Below are positions 19,421-28,112 of a stretch of 45,679 nt of DNA, one piece after another (within the stretch, counting starts at the first letter, position 1; every line of letters begins with the position of its first letter). The translations under genes were made by a program, and so were the position numbers. The DNA is from Actinomycetota bacterium (GTDB lineage Bacteria > Actinomycetota > Thermoleophilia > Gaiellales > Gaiellaceae). The DNA is taken from assembly GCA_013697275.1 (NCBI GenBank), contig JACCXC010000019.1, forward strand, positions 1 to 45,679. Direction: 5' to 3'. Below the pieces are notes generated by a model. The model made no database searches and was not told the DNA's origin. It saw only the letters and a list, made by a program, of their open reading frames with translations.

Positions 19421-21454
19421 GTGCAACGCCTGTGGGGGGTCCTTGTCGTTCCGGCGCTGGTCGCGGCCTTCGCGGCGCCAGCCGCCGCCCAGGTTCCAGC
19501 GCCGGCGAAGCAGCCTGTCGCCTCCGGGAAGGGCGGCGCCGCGGCGACGGTCGACGCGCTCGGCACCCAGGCCGCGATGAACGTCCTCCGGAGCGGCGGA
19601 AACGCGATCGACGCCGCGGTGGCAGCCGCCGCGACACTAGGCGTCACCGAGCCGTACTCGTGTGGCATCGGCGGCGGCGGCTTCATGGTCATCTACCGCG
19701 CGGCCGACCGGAAGCTTTTCACGATCGACGGGCGCGAGGAGTCGCCCGCCTCGTTCCAGCCGAACAGCTTCATCAATCCGATGACCGGCAACCCGATCCC
19801 GTTCGCCGAGGGCCAGACGAGCGGCCTCGGCGTCGGCGTCCCGGGGACGCTTCGGACGTGGCAGGAAGCGCTCCGGCGCTTCGGCACCAAGCCCCTTGCC
19901 TCGCTCATGCAGCACGGGATTCGGGTCGCAGACGAGGGTTTCGTCGTCGATCAGACCTACCGCGACCAGACGGAGGCGAACCGAGACCGCTTCGACGACT
20001 TCACGACGACACGCGACGTCTTCCTGACCCCGGGAACCTTCCAGTCGCCGGCAGTAGGCTCGGTTGCCCGGAATCCACAGATGGCCGAGACGTATCGCGA
20101 GATCGCCTCGCGCGGCGTCGGCGCCTTCTACTCTGGCACGATCGCGGACGCGATCGTGCAGAGCGTCCAGAACCCGCCCGTCGTGCCCGGAACGACCCGA
20201 AACGTCCGGCCGGGGCTGATGACGCAGGCCGACCTGGCCGCCTACAGCGCGCTCTTCCGCAACCCGGCCTCGTCGAACTACCGGGGTTTGCGCCACGTCG
20301 GCATGGGGCCGCCGTCGAGCGGGGCCTCGACCGTCGGCGAGGCGCTCAACATCCTCGAGGGCTACCCCCTCTCGACGCTGACGCGCCCGCAGGGTCTCCA
20401 CTACTTCCTCGAAGCCTCGGCGTTCTCGTTCGCCGACCGCGGCCAGTTCCTGGGCGATCCGGATCATGTGAACGTGCCGCTCGCCGGGCTTCTCTCGGAC
20501 AGCTTCGCGGCCGAGCGGCGCGCGCTGATCGGGCCAACCGCAGCGGCGAAGCCCGTCCCGCCGGGTGATCCGACCGACAACGAGGGGCCGTCGACCACGC
20601 ATCTGACCGTCGCCGACAGGTGGGGCAACGTCGTGAGTTACACGTTCACGATCGAGTCGACGGGCGGCAGCGGGATCGTCGCCGGCGACAAGGGCTTCCT
20701 CCTGAACAACGAGCTGACGGACTTCAACTTCACGGCGGGCACGGCGAACTCGCCGGCCGGCGACAAGCGGCCGCGCTCCTCGATGGCCCCGACGATCATG
20801 CTCCGCGACGGCCGGCCCGAGATCGCTGTCGGCTCGCCGGGCGGCTCGACGATCATCACGACCGTCCTTCAGGTCCTCGTCGAGCACCTCGACTTCGGCC
20901 GCTCGCTTCCGGACGCCATCGCGACGCCCCGCGCGTCGCAACGCAATACCGCGTCCGTGTCTGCCGAGCCCGCCTTCATCGCCTCGCCGGACGCGGCCGC
21001 TCTGACGGCGCTCGGCCACCGGTTCACGAACGCGGGCGAGATCGGTGCAGCAACCGGGATCGACTTCCAGCAGGGCGGCGTCATGCAGGCAGTCGCCGAG
21101 CCGGTCCGCCGCGGCGGCGGGCATGCCGAGGCGATCGCGAACCGGGGCCCCGCCCCGAGCTGCCAGATCGAGATCGGGACGTTCCAGAGGCTGCAGGCGG
21201 GCCGCCGGCTCACTGTCGTCGTGTCCTCTTCGCGCCTCCTGGGAACTCCGGCCGAGGGCCGAAGAGCCACTGCGCGCGGCGCAGGCGCCAGCGCCTCGAC
21301 GACGCTCAAGCAGAACGGGCGAGGCCGCCTCATCCTGCGCCCCACGCGAGCGGGGACGCTCACCGTTCGCGTTGGGTCAGTCCGGTGTGCCGCGCTCAGG
21401 ATCGTCGGTGCCCCAGCTGGCGTCGGCTCCGGCCTGACCGGCCGATCCCTCTAG
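19421..21454 (+). CDS. ggt: Gamma-glutamyltransferase, secreted
   Basis: Cleaves gamma-glutamyl bonds (glutathione and conjugates) outside the membrane as a self-processed Ntn-hydrolase. 677 residues from GTG 19421 with a signal peptide ([20 protein letters not shown]). Family blocks: [44 protein letters not shown], and the processing site [15 protein letters not shown] in which Thr392 is the expected nucleophile. The C-terminal half shows [20 protein letters not shown] and [10 protein letters not shown], then [16 protein letters not shown]. About 110 extra residues after the catalytic core (from [11 protein letters not shown]) look like a small beta-rich appended domain. No ribosome-binding site, in line with the nearly leaderless promoter. 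Confidence 0.95.
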   Translation: MQRLWGVLVVPALVAAFAAPAAAQVPAPAKQPVASGKGGAAATVDALGTQAAMNVLRSGGNAIDAAVAAAATLGVTEPYSCGIGGGGFMVIYRAADRKLFTIDGREESPASFQPNSFINPMTGNPIPFAEGQTSGLGVGVPGTLRTWQEALRRFGTKPLASLMQHGIRVADEGFVVDQTYRDQTEANRDRFDDFTTTRDVFLTPGTFQSPAVGSVARNPQMAETYREIASRGVGAFYSGTIADAIVQSVQNPPVVPGTTRNVRPGLMTQADLAAYSALFRNPASSNYRGLRHVGMGPPSSGASTVGEALNILEGYPLSTLTRPQGLHYFLEASAFSFADRGQFLGDPDHVNVPLAGLLSDSFAAERRALIGPTAAAKPVPPGDPTDNEGPSTTHLTVADRWGNVVSYTFTIESTGGSGIVAGDKGFLLNNELTDFNFTAGTANSPAGDKRPRSSMAPTIMLRDGRPEIAVGSPGGSTIITTVLQVLVEHLDFGRSLPDAIATPRASQRNTASVSAEPAFIASPDAAALTALGHRFTNAGEIGAATGIDFQQGGVMQAVAEPVRRGGGHAEAIANRGPAPSCQIEIGTFQRLQAGRRLTVVVSSSRLLGTPAEGRRATARGAGASASTTLKQNGRGRLILRPTRAGTLTVRVGSVRCAALRIVGAPAGVGSGLTGRSL

Positions 21455-21492
21455 ACTCCACCGCGCCGGCGAGTACCGTTTCGACCAGGATT

Positions 21493-21507
21493 GCGGCCCT
21501 CGGCCGC
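21493..21507. terminator. Short hairpin between convergent ggt and nucleotidyltransferase genes
   Basis: GCGGCC (21493-21498) and GGCCGC (21502-21507) with a CTC loop, in the 86-bp gap between two convergent stop codons. No U-tract; weak support. Confidence 0.35.
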
Positions 21508-21540
21508 CCCGCCGACGAGCGACGTTTCGCCAATCCCTCC

Positions 21541-22071
21541 CTAGGCCGTCCGCTGGACGAATGCTCTCTCGACCTTGCGAGCGAAGGAGCGCGGATCGAG
21601 AGCCGGGAACCGGAAGAGCTCCGGCTCGATCTGCGCGAAGAGGGCGAGCGCCCGCTCCGGTTCGACGAGGCCGCGCTCGACCATCGCGTGCACGTCCTCG
21701 AGGTCCTGCCTGTGCCCTCGCTCGACCTTCGCGAGCGCCTGGGCGTAGGGGTCGAAGTGGTAGAAGCTGATCCGGCCCTCTCGCACGACGAAGATCGCCC
21801 GCTCCTCGGACCCGGGCGGAAGCGGGATGAAATGCGCGGGCGAGACCAGCTCGACGTTGACCTCCAGCTCGTCCTTCAGGCGTGCGAGCGCCCGGAGCAC
21901 CGCGTCGGTTTCCGGGACGAAGGTCACGTCGACGTCGATCGTGCTCTCGCGCCAGCCGAGCAGGACCGCCGTGGCGCCCCCGGTCAGGTAGGCGGCGACG
22001 TCGCTCTCCGCCGCCGCACCCAGCGCCCGCAGGAAGCGGCGGATGCGCGCGGCGTCGGCTAGCTCGCGCAC
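21541..22071 (-). CDS. Nucleotidyltransferase-like protein (DUF6036/MNT type)
   Basis: 176 residues. The N-terminal part has AYLTGGATAVLLGWRESTIDVDVTF: Gly31-Gly32 followed by Asp46 and Asp48, the GG...DxD layout of minimal nucleotidyltransferases of the DUF6036/AbiEii-like kind. The rest (YHFDPYAQALAKVERGHRQDL, then DVHAMVERGLVEPERALALF) fits the region in this family that follows the fold, with the K...R..D..D arrangement. It begins 13 bp inside the preceding 88-residue gene, at the end of the uvrB operon. Some relatives are toxin-antitoxin components; here no HEPN partner is visible, so a housekeeping or regulatory role is equally possible. Confidence 0.7.
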   Translation of the reverse strand: MRELADAARIRRFLRALGAAAESDVAAYLTGGATAVLLGWRESTIDVDVTFVPETDAVLRALARLKDELEVNVELVSPAHFIPLPPGSEERAIFVVREGRISFYHFDPYAQALAKVERGHRQDLEDVHAMVERGLVEPERALALFAQIEPELFRFPALDPRSFARKVERAFVQRTA

Positions 22072-22325
22072 TCGGCCGCGCGCTCGAAGCTCACGAGCCG
22101 GCGGAGAAGAGCGTTGTAGCGCCCGTGGGCCGAGTCGGGATCGTCGCCGCTCAGCCGCCCGTACAGCCGCTTCTCCGGCGCCGGAACGGGCGAGGGGACC
22201 TCCAAGCCGAGCGCCTGGAGCCGCGGCGCGCCGATCGAGACGAGCAACGCCTCGTCCGACTCGACGCCCGCCTCCAGGTCGGCCAGGCCCGCCTGCACGA
22301 GATCCGCGCCCGGAAGCTCCCTCAC
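22059..22325 (-). CDS. Small protein of unknown function downstream of uvrB
   Basis: 88 residues, [20 protein letters not shown] at the start. No signal peptide, membrane segment or known motif. It overlaps uvrB by 4 bp (ATGA) and the nucleotidyltransferase-like gene by 13 bp, so it is translated as part of the same unit. ARYNALLRR-like basic/hydrophobic helix near the C-terminus ([19 protein letters not shown]). The tight pairing suggests a partner of the nucleotidyltransferase-like protein, possibly an antitoxin or regulatory subunit, but that is inference from position only. Confidence 0.55.
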   Translation of the reverse strand: MRELPGADLVQAGLADLEAGVESDEALLVSIGAPRLQALGLEVPSPVPAPEKRLYGRLSGDDPDSAHGRYNALLRRLVSFERAAECAS

Positions 22326-24331
22326 GCCGTCGCCGCCTCGGCGGTCGCCTGGAGCTCGCGGCGGAGGCCCTTGAGCTCGTCGCGCAGCTTCGCCGCGTAC
22401 TCGAAGCGAAGCTCCTCGGCCGCGACGTACATCTCCTCCTCGAGCGTGACCACGAGCTTCTCTAGCTCCTCGCGGCTCAGGCCCTCGACCTTCGCCTGAC
22501 CGCGCCGCCGCTTACCCGGGACGTTCGGCGACTCGAGCGCCAGGAACTCGGCGATGTCCGAAACGCCCTTGACGATCGACTCGGGCGTGATCCCGTGCTC
22601 CTCGTTGTACCGGAGCTGGATCTCACGTCGGCGGTTCGTCTCGTCAATCGCGCCCGTAATTGCAACCGTCATCTTGTCGGCGTACATGAGCACCTTGCCG
22701 TTCACGTTTCGCGCGGCGCGCCCGATCGTCTGGATCAGCGCCGTCTGCCCGCGCAGGAAGCCCTCCTTGTCGGCGTCGAGAATCGCCACGAGCGAGACCT
22801 CGGGCAGGTCGAGACCCTCGCGGAGGAGGTTGACGCCGACGAGCACGTCGTACTCGCCGAGGCGAAGCTCGCGAATGATCTGGATCCGCTCGAGCGTGTC
22901 GATCTCCGAGTGGAGGTACCGCGCCTTCACGCCCGACTCGAGCAGGTAGTCGGTCAGGTCCTCCGACATCTTCTTCGTCAGGGTCGTGACGAGGACGCGC
23001 TCGTTGACCTCCTCCCGCCGCCGAATCTCGTTCAGGAGGTCGTCGATCTGATTCTTCGTCGCGCGAAGCTCGACCTCGGGGTCGACGACCCCGGTCGGGC
23101 GGATGATCTGCTCGGAGACGACGTCGGAGTGGCGTAGCTCGTACGTCCCGGGAGTCGCGGAGGTGAAGAGAAGCTGCGGCGCGCGCTCCAGGAACTCGTC
23201 GAAGCGAAGCGGCCGGTTGTCGAGGGCGGACGGGAGGCGGAAGCCGTACTCGACCAGCGTCTCCTTGCGCGAGCGGTCGCCCTCGTACATGCCGCCGATC
23301 TGCGGGACCGTCTGGTGCGACTCGTCGATGAAGATCACGAAGTCGCCGGGGAAGTAATCGAGGAGCGAGTTCGGCGCCGAGCCGGCGGGGCGCCCGTCCA
23401 GGATCCGCGAGTAGTTCTCGATCCCGTTGCAGTAGCCGAGCTCCTTCATCATCTCCAGGTCGTACTCGGTGCGCTGGCGGATCCGGTGCGCCTCGAGCAG
23501 CTTCCCCTGCGTCTCGAAGAGCTTGACCTGCTCCTCTAGCTCGTGCCGGATCTGTCCGAGCGCGCGGTCGATCGTCGGCTTGTCCGTCACGTACTGCGTG
23601 GCGGGGAAGATCGCGAGGTGCTCGAGCTTCGCGAACACCTCGCCCGTCAGCGGGTCGAAGTGCGTGATCTGCTCGACCTCGTCGCCGAAGAAGGAGATTC
23701 GATAGGCGAACTCCGTGGAGGCCGGCTGTACCTCGACCACGTCGCCGCGCACCCGGAAGCGCCCGCGGCCCAGGAGCGAGTCGTTCCGCGAGTACTGGAT
23801 GTCCACGAGCTTGCGCAGGAGGACGTCGCGGTCGATCTCGTGGCCCGTGGCGAGCAGGACGGTCTTCTGCTCGTATTCCTTGGGCGAGCCGATCCCGTAG
23901 ATGCACGAGACCGACGCGACGATCACGACGTCCCGACGCGTGAGGAGGGCGCTCGTCGCCGAGTGCCGCAGGCGGTCGATGTCGTCGTTGATCGAGGCGT
24001 CCTTCTCGATGTAGAGGTCTGCTTGCGGGACGTACGCCTCCGGCTGGTAGTAGTCGTAATAGGAGACGAAGTACTCGACCGCGTTCGAGGGGAAGAACTC
24101 GCGAAACTCATTGCAAAGCTGCGCGGCGAGCGTCTTGTTGTGGGCGATGATCAGCGTCGGGCGCTGGATCTTCTCGATGATCCACGCCATGGTTGCGGTC
24201 TTCCCCGTCCCGGTCGCGCCGAGGAGCGTCTGGAAGCGATTGCCTTCGTTGACCGAGCGCGTGAGCGCCTCGATCGCCTTCGGCTGGTCGCCGGTCGGCG
24301 AGTAGGCCTGGGAGACGTGAAAGTCCGCCAT
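22322..24331 (-). CDS. uvrB: Excinuclease ABC subunit B
   Basis: Helicase-fold damage-verification subunit of nucleotide excision repair, 669 residues. Walker [16 protein letters not shown] (residues 37-51), the beta-hairpin [26 protein letters not shown] Walker B, motif [21 protein letters not shown], motif [11 protein letters not shown], and a C-terminal UVR domain ([20 protein letters not shown] and [17 protein letters not shown]). Start ATG 24331; upstream in-frame residues are not conserved. A TAACAT box (24339-24344) 7 nt upstream could give an internal near-leaderless promoter. No LexA box is visible, unlike uvrA. Follows the lytic transglycosylase gene by 32 bp. Confidence 0.98.
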   Translation of the reverse strand: MADFHVSQAYSPTGDQPKAIEALTRSVNEGNRFQTLLGATGTGKTATMAWIIEKIQRPTLIIAHNKTLAAQLCNEFREFFPSNAVEYFVSYYDYYQPEAYVPQADLYIEKDASINDDIDRLRHSATSALLTRRDVVIVASVSCIYGIGSPKEYEQKTVLLATGHEIDRDVLLRKLVDIQYSRNDSLLGRGRFRVRGDVVEVQPASTEFAYRISFFGDEVEQITHFDPLTGEVFAKLEHLAIFPATQYVTDKPTIDRALGQIRHELEEQVKLFETQGKLLEAHRIRQRTEYDLEMMKELGYCNGIENYSRILDGRPAGSAPNSLLDYFPGDFVIFIDESHQTVPQIGGMYEGDRSRKETLVEYGFRLPSALDNRPLRFDEFLERAPQLLFTSATPGTYELRHSDVVSEQIIRPTGVVDPEVELRATKNQIDDLLNEIRRREEVNERVLVTTLTKKMSEDLTDYLLESGVKARYLHSEIDTLERIQIIRELRLGEYDVLVGVNLLREGLDLPEVSLVAILDADKEGFLRGQTALIQTIGRAARNVNGKVLMYADKMTVAITGAIDETNRRREIQLRYNEEHGITPESIVKGVSDIAEFLALESPNVPGKRRRGQAKVEGLSREELEKLVVTLEEEMYVAAEELRFEYAAKLRDELKGLRRELQATAEAATA

Positions 24332-24363
24332 CACCTTGATGTTAGCCCCGGCCGGCCGCGCCG

Positions 24364-24912
24364 TTACAGCTCGAGTTCGTCCTCGTAGGCGCGCGCGTAG
24401 ACCTCTCGCAGCTCGAGCACTTCGCGCACGTACTGGCGCGTTTCGGGGAAGCCAATCCGCCCTCCGTCCGAGGCCAGCCACTCGTCCACGTTTCGCTGCC
24501 CAGCGTTGTAGGCGGCGAGCGCAAGTCTCTCGTCCTCGTACTTCCGTAAGAGCCGGCGCAGGTAGAAGGCTCCGTAGCGGACGTTGATCTCCGGGTCGAC
24601 AAGGTCGGCCACGACGAACGCCTTACCGCCCGTGTGGACGGCGATCCCCTTTGCCGTCGACGGGAGGAGCTGCATGAGCCCGACCGCGCCTGACCGCGAC
24701 CGCGCCTCGGCGTCGAACTTGCTCTCGCGGTAGATCACAGCCGCCAGGAGAGCCGGGTCGAGCTGGTAGTTCCGCGCATGGCCGACGATCACGTGCTCGT
24801 AGGCGAGCGGGTAGCGGTGCTTGGCGTACCAGGCCGGCTTGTCCTCCTCGAGATAGAAGACGCCGGCCCCGAGCGCTGCGAGCGCGGTCACGGCTACGAG
24901 GGCGTATCTCAC
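24364..24912 (-). CDS. Lytic transglycosylase (SLT domain), membrane-anchored or secreted
   Basis: Cleaves peptidoglycan glycan strands. 182 residues: N-terminal hydrophobic segment ([19 protein letters not shown]), then a Slt70-type catalytic domain with the general acid Glu63 in [16 protein letters not shown], the [13 protein letters not shown] block, [13 protein letters not shown] and [16 protein letters not shown]. It is compact and without a LysM or other wall-binding module. ATG 24912 overlaps the coaE stop by 4 bp. Its place between coaE and uvrB looks like operon accretion rather than shared function. Confidence 0.92.
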   Translation of the reverse strand: MRYALVAVTALAALGAGVFYLEEDKPAWYAKHRYPLAYEHVIVGHARNYQLDPALLAAVIYRESKFDAEARSRSGAVGLMQLLPSTAKGIAVHTGGKAFVVADLVDPEINVRYGAFYLRRLLRKYEDERLALAAYNAGQRNVDEWLASDGGRIGFPETRQYVREVLELREVYARAYEDELEL

Positions 24913-25529
24913 GGGCCGTCCAGCTTGCCCATCACGTCGGATACGAAGCGGTCGAGTTCCTTGCGGGTGCCGTCGTTCACGTAGGCGAAGTCGGCGCGGC
25001 GGAGCTTCTCGTCGTCCGGGAGGAGGCGGGTCTCCCGCTCGTCGAGCGGCCGGCGGGCACGCGACGCCCGCACCTCGGGTGAGGCGGTGACGGCGATAAC
25101 CGCGTCGAAGCGCGTCTCACCGCCCACCTCGTAAAGGAGCGGGACCTCGGTCACGCAGACTGCCGGTGGTTCCTGCCGCTCCGCGAGATCCTCGCGCCAC
25201 TTGAGATAGGTCGCCACCACGCGCGGATGGAGGAGGCTCTCCAGCCAGGCGAGCGCCTCCGGGTCACCGAAGACAGTCTCGGCGACGCGCCCGCGGTCGA
25301 TCTCGCCGTCGTCGCTGAGCACGCCCTCGCCGAGACGCTCGACGATCGCCGCCTTCACCTTGGAGTCCTCGCGCAGGAACCGGTGCACGATCTCGTCACT
25401 CGAGATGACGGCCGCGCCGTGCCGTTCGAAGGCGCGCAGCATCGCCGACTTGCCGGCCCCGATTCCCCCCGTGATGGCGACCGCGACCGGACGCCTGGGG
25501 CTACTGCTTGTCGTCGTCTCCGCCCGCAG
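24909..25529 (-). CDS. coaE: Dephospho-CoA kinase (start codon unresolved)
   Basis: Phosphorylates dephospho-CoA at the 3'-OH, last step of CoA synthesis. The sequence shows the P-loop ITGGIGAGKSAML (25437-25475 region), SSDEIVHRFL, HPRVVATYLKWRED, the CoA-domain EVPLLYEVGGETRFDAVIAV and the lid ASRARRPLDERE. The first ATG (25442) lies after the P-loop and would delete it. Upstream, the frame is open only back to a TGA near 25550 and contains no ATG, GTG or TTG; only CTG codons (one at 25527-25529, used here as a placeholder) are available, overlapping the end of rpsA. Identity is firm, the 5' boundary is not. Confidence 0.8.
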   Translation of the reverse strand: MRAETTTSSSPRRPVAVAITGGIGAGKSAMLRAFERHGAAVISSDEIVHRFLREDSKVKAAIVERLGEGVLSDDGEIDRGRVAETVFGDPEALAWLESLLHPRVVATYLKWREDLAERQEPPAVCVTEVPLLYEVGGETRFDAVIAVTASPEVRASRARRPLDERETRLLPDDEKLRRADFAYVNDGTRKELDRFVSDVMGKLDGP

Positions 25530-27015
25530 GGGCGGGCTCGGCCTCAGCGTTCAGCTCGAGCTCGGCCTCAGCGCTCAGCTCCGGGTCGGCCTCGGCTTCG
25601 AGCTCAGGTTCCGCCTCGGGCTCGACGCTCAGCTCGGGCTCGGCTTCGGCTTCGGCTTCGGCTTCGGCTTCGAGATCAGGTTCCGCCTCGGCCTCAACGC
25701 TCAGCTCGGGCTCGGCTTCGAGCTCAGGTTCCGCCTCGGTCTCGGCAGCCAACTCGAGCTCTGCCTCGGCCTCGGCGCGGGGCTCTGTCTCGTGCCCTGC
25801 GTCCACTTCCTCGGCGGCGAGTGCCTCGCCGGTCGGCTCGTCCTGCTCCGCGAAGACCTCCTCCGAGAGGCCGAGCTCGGCCGACCCGCGCGTCTCCTGG
25901 CCGTCCTCGACGCGCTTCAGCGAGAGCGAGAGGCGGCGGCGCTCGGCGTCCATCTCGATGACCTTCGCGCGCACGGTCTCGCCCTGGGAGACGACCTCCC
26001 GGGGGTTCTCGACGTGATGCTGCGCGAGCTCGGAGATGTGCACGAGCCCCTCGACGCCAGGGAGGATCTCGACGAAGGCCCCGAACGTGACCACCTTCGT
26101 CACGCGGCCCTCGACGACGTCTCCCTCGTCATAGGTGTCGACCACCTGCTGCCAGGGATCGCTCTGCGTCTGCTTCAGACCGAGCGAGATCCGCTGGCGG
26201 TCGCGGTCGATGTCGAGCACCTTGACTTCGACCTCCTGGCCGATGTCGAGCACCTCCGACGGATGGTTCACGTGGCTCCAGGAGAGCTCGGAGATATGGA
26301 TGAGGCCGTCGATGCCGTCCAGGTCGACAAAGGCACCGAAGTCGACGATGTTGGAGATCGTCCCCGTGACGACGTTCCCGGGCGAAAGCCGGTCGAGGAT
26401 CGCCTGGCGCATCTCCTTGCGCTCCTCCTCGAGGACAGCGCGGCGCGAGAGGACGACGTTGTTGCGGCTGCGGTTCAGCTCGATCACCTTGCAGCGGAGG
26501 GTCTTGGCCATGAACTCGTCCAAGTCCTGAACCCGGCGGATATCCACGAGCGAAGCGGGCAGGAAACCGCGCACGCCAAGATCGAGGATGAGGCCGCCCT
26601 TCACGACCTCGATCACGGTGCCCTCGACCGGCTCGCCGCTCTCGGCCGCACGCTCGATCCGCTTCCACGCCATCTCGAAGCGGGCACGCTTCTTGGAGAG
26701 GATGAGGCGGCCTTCGGCATCCTCCTTCGTGAGGACGAGCGCGTCCACCTCGTCGCCGAGCTGCACCTCGTCGGCGGGATCGACCGAGCGGCGGATCGAG
26801 AGCTCGGCGACCGGGATGACGCCCTCCGACTTGTAGCCGATGTCGACGAGGACCTCGTCCTTGTCGACGCGGACGACCTTGCCGCTCACGACCTCCCCCT
26901 CGTTGATGATCGGGAAGGTTGCGTCGTAGTTCGGGATGAGGTCGCCGTCCGGACCAAGGGTCCAGACGTCGCCTTCGACCTTGGGTTCTGCCTCTACGGT
27001 TTGGTTCTCCACCAT
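25501..27015 (-). CDS. rpsA: 30S ribosomal protein S1
   Basis: mRNA-binding ribosomal protein, 504 residues. Four S1 repeats are visible: GEVVSGKVVRVDKDEVLVDI, GEPVEGTVIEVVKGGLILDL, GNVVTGTISNIVDFGAFVDL and GDVVEGRVTKVVTFGAFVEI, the typical actinobacterial four-domain type. After the last domain (about residue 360) comes a 140-residue acidic tail of EAEPELE/EAEAE repeats ending GGDDDKQ, far longer than usual. Start ATG 27015 sits 12 nt from a consensus TATAAT box, so the mRNA is almost leaderless. First gene of an operon with coaE, SLT, uvrB and two more genes; divergent from an anchored propeller-like protein. Confidence 0.97.
   Translation of the reverse strand: MVENQTVEAEPKVEGDVWTLGPDGDLIPNYDATFPIINEGEVVSGKVVRVDKDEVLVDIGYKSEGVIPVAELSIRRSVDPADEVQLGDEVDALVLTKEDAEGRLILSKKRARFEMAWKRIERAAESGEPVEGTVIEVVKGGLILDLGVRGFLPASLVDIRRVQDLDEFMAKTLRCKVIELNRSRNNVVLSRRAVLEEERKEMRQAILDRLSPGNVVTGTISNIVDFGAFVDLDGIDGLIHISELSWSHVNHPSEVLDIGQEVEVKVLDIDRDRQRISLGLKQTQSDPWQQVVDTYDEGDVVEGRVTKVVTFGAFVEILPGVEGLVHISELAQHHVENPREVVSQGETVRAKVIEMDAERRRLSLSLKRVEDGQETRGSAELGLSEEVFAEQDEPTGEALAAEEVDAGHETEPRAEAEAELELAAETEAEPELEAEPELSVEAEAEPDLEAEAEAEAEAEPELSVEPEAEPELEAEADPELSAEAELELNAEAEPAPAGGDDDKQ
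25532..25760. repeat. Low-complexity repeat encoding the Glu/Ala-rich tail of S1
   Basis: On the plus strand a unit close to CTTCGAGCTCAGGTTCCGCC recurs at about 25596, 25669 and 25717, and ACGCTCAGCTCGGGCTCGGC at about 25625 and 25697. Between them (GGCTTC) is repeated five times (25642-25671), encoding EA repeats. Copies are nearly identical, implying recent slippage or unequal exchange. Confidence 0.8.
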
Positions 27016-27026
27016 GCGAAAGCGCG

Positions 27027-27055
27027 CATTATAGCTGCGGTTCCGTGAAGGTCAG
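27027..27055. promoter_or_regulatory. Overlapping symmetric divergent promoter (rpsA / 27045 gene)
   Basis: Minus strand: TATAAT (27028-27033) with CTGACC (27050-27055) 16 nt upstream, and 12 nt to the rpsA ATG. Plus strand: CATTAT (27027-27032) with 12 nt to GTG 27045. The -11A/-7T of one strand pair with the -7T/-11A of the other. The two start codons are only 29 bp apart. Confidence 0.65.
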
Positions 27056-28112
27056 GGACGTCGCCATCGTCGCCGCGGTCCTCCTTGTGGGAGGCTTCGC
27101 CGTCGCAGACGCGCTCTGGAACAGGGAGCCGGAGGCGCGACCGTCGACAACGGAGAGGCTCGTCACGTCGACGGCTCCGAAGCCGCTCCCGCTCTCCGCC
27201 GAGACCGCTGCGCCCGTCCCGGCTCCGGGCTGGCTGGTCTTCACGGACGCGCGCGACTGCCGCCTTCGCGAGGCGAGTGTGGGCCGCGGCCTCGAGCGGG
27301 CGCTCCCACTGATCGGCACGAGCTGCGCCCTCTGGGGCCCGACCACGGGGTACCGCGTCGCCTTTGGGTCGCCAGGGTCGACAGATTCCGCTGCGGCATT
27401 CGAGCTGGTCGACCTCGGCCGCCCCGACCGGCTCATGGAAGGGGGTGCCCTCGTCGGGCCCGTCGTCTGGACGGCCGACGGCGCCCGGGCTGCATGGTGC
27501 GAGACGGCGACGAACGGCTATGAGCTCGACCTGGCCGATCAGGGAGTGAAACCGCTCGACTTCTGTCCTCGCACCTTCGTCGAGGGAGGGCGGCTCGTGA
27601 GCACGCGCGACCGCGCGCTCGTCCTGGGGGCACGGGTCGTGGCGACGGCATCCGGCCACATCGAGCAGGTCGCTTCGGGTCGCGACGGGTCGCTGGCACT
27701 CGTCCTCGAAGGCGGTCGCATCGAGCGACGCGGGCCGAATGGCGGGAGCTTCCGGGCGCGCCTTCCGGTCAACACGACCGGGCCGTCGCTCGTCTTCGCC
27801 CCCGACACGTGCGCGGTGGCTGCGGTGGGCCCGCTCACCGTTTCGGTCGTCGATCTCGGCTGCTTTCGCGGGCGTGGGCAGGTGACGACGGTCTCCACGG
27901 ACAACTGCATCAACCGGCGGGAAGAGGCGAACTCCGAGTGCGCCCGCTATCCCGCGCCGCGCACCTTCGTCGGACGCGCCGCTGCCTGGTCGCCCGACGG
28001 GAACTGGCTCGCAGTCGCCGAGCCGAGGGCGATCGCCTTCCACCGGGTCGCAGGCGGGTACCGCGTCATTCGCTGGCGCGCCCAGGCGGCATCGCTCGTC
28101 TGGCTGGGTTAG
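27045..28112 (+). CDS. Membrane-anchored beta-propeller-like protein
   Basis: 355 residues. N-terminal hydrophobic anchor (VAIVAAVLLVGGFAVADALW), a Thr/Pro/Ser-rich stem (about residues 25-60), then a soluble part with repeated short beta-strand patterns typical of WD40/TolB-like propellers: GPVVWTADGARAAWCE, SGRDGSLALVLEGGRIERR, SLVFAPDTCAVAAV and AAWSPDGNWLAVAEPRAIAF. Ten or so cysteines suggest extracytoplasmic disulfides. No specific family assigned. Start GTG 27045 is dictated by the adjacent rpsA promoter. Its TAG stop interlocks with the polA TAA on the other strand (TTAG). Confidence 0.65.
   Translation: MKVRDVAIVAAVLLVGGFAVADALWNREPEARPSTTERLVTSTAPKPLPLSAETAAPVPAPGWLVFTDARDCRLREASVGRGLERALPLIGTSCALWGPTTGYRVAFGSPGSTDSAAAFELVDLGRPDRLMEGGALVGPVVWTADGARAAWCETATNGYELDLADQGVKPLDFCPRTFVEGGRLVSTRDRALVLGARVVATASGHIEQVASGRDGSLALVLEGGRIERRGPNGGSFRARLPVNTTGPSLVFAPDTCAVAAVGPLTVSVVDLGCFRGRGQVTTVSTDNCINRREEANSECARYPAPRTFVGRAAAWSPDGNWLAVAEPRAIAFHRVAGGYRVIRWRAQAASLVWLG

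Noticed and set aside
24332-24450. LexA box upstream of uvrB
   Set aside because: No CGAAC-N4-GTTC match found; a GAGTTCG fragment alone is not enough.
25642-25671. (GGCTTC)5 as a CRISPR or regulatory repeat
   Set aside because: In-frame coding repeat of the S1 tail with no spacers.
25227-27048. Long open frame on the plus strand across coaE and rpsA
   Set aside because: Produced by the GAG/GCC-rich codons of S1 on the other strand; the S1 domains prove the minus strand is coding.
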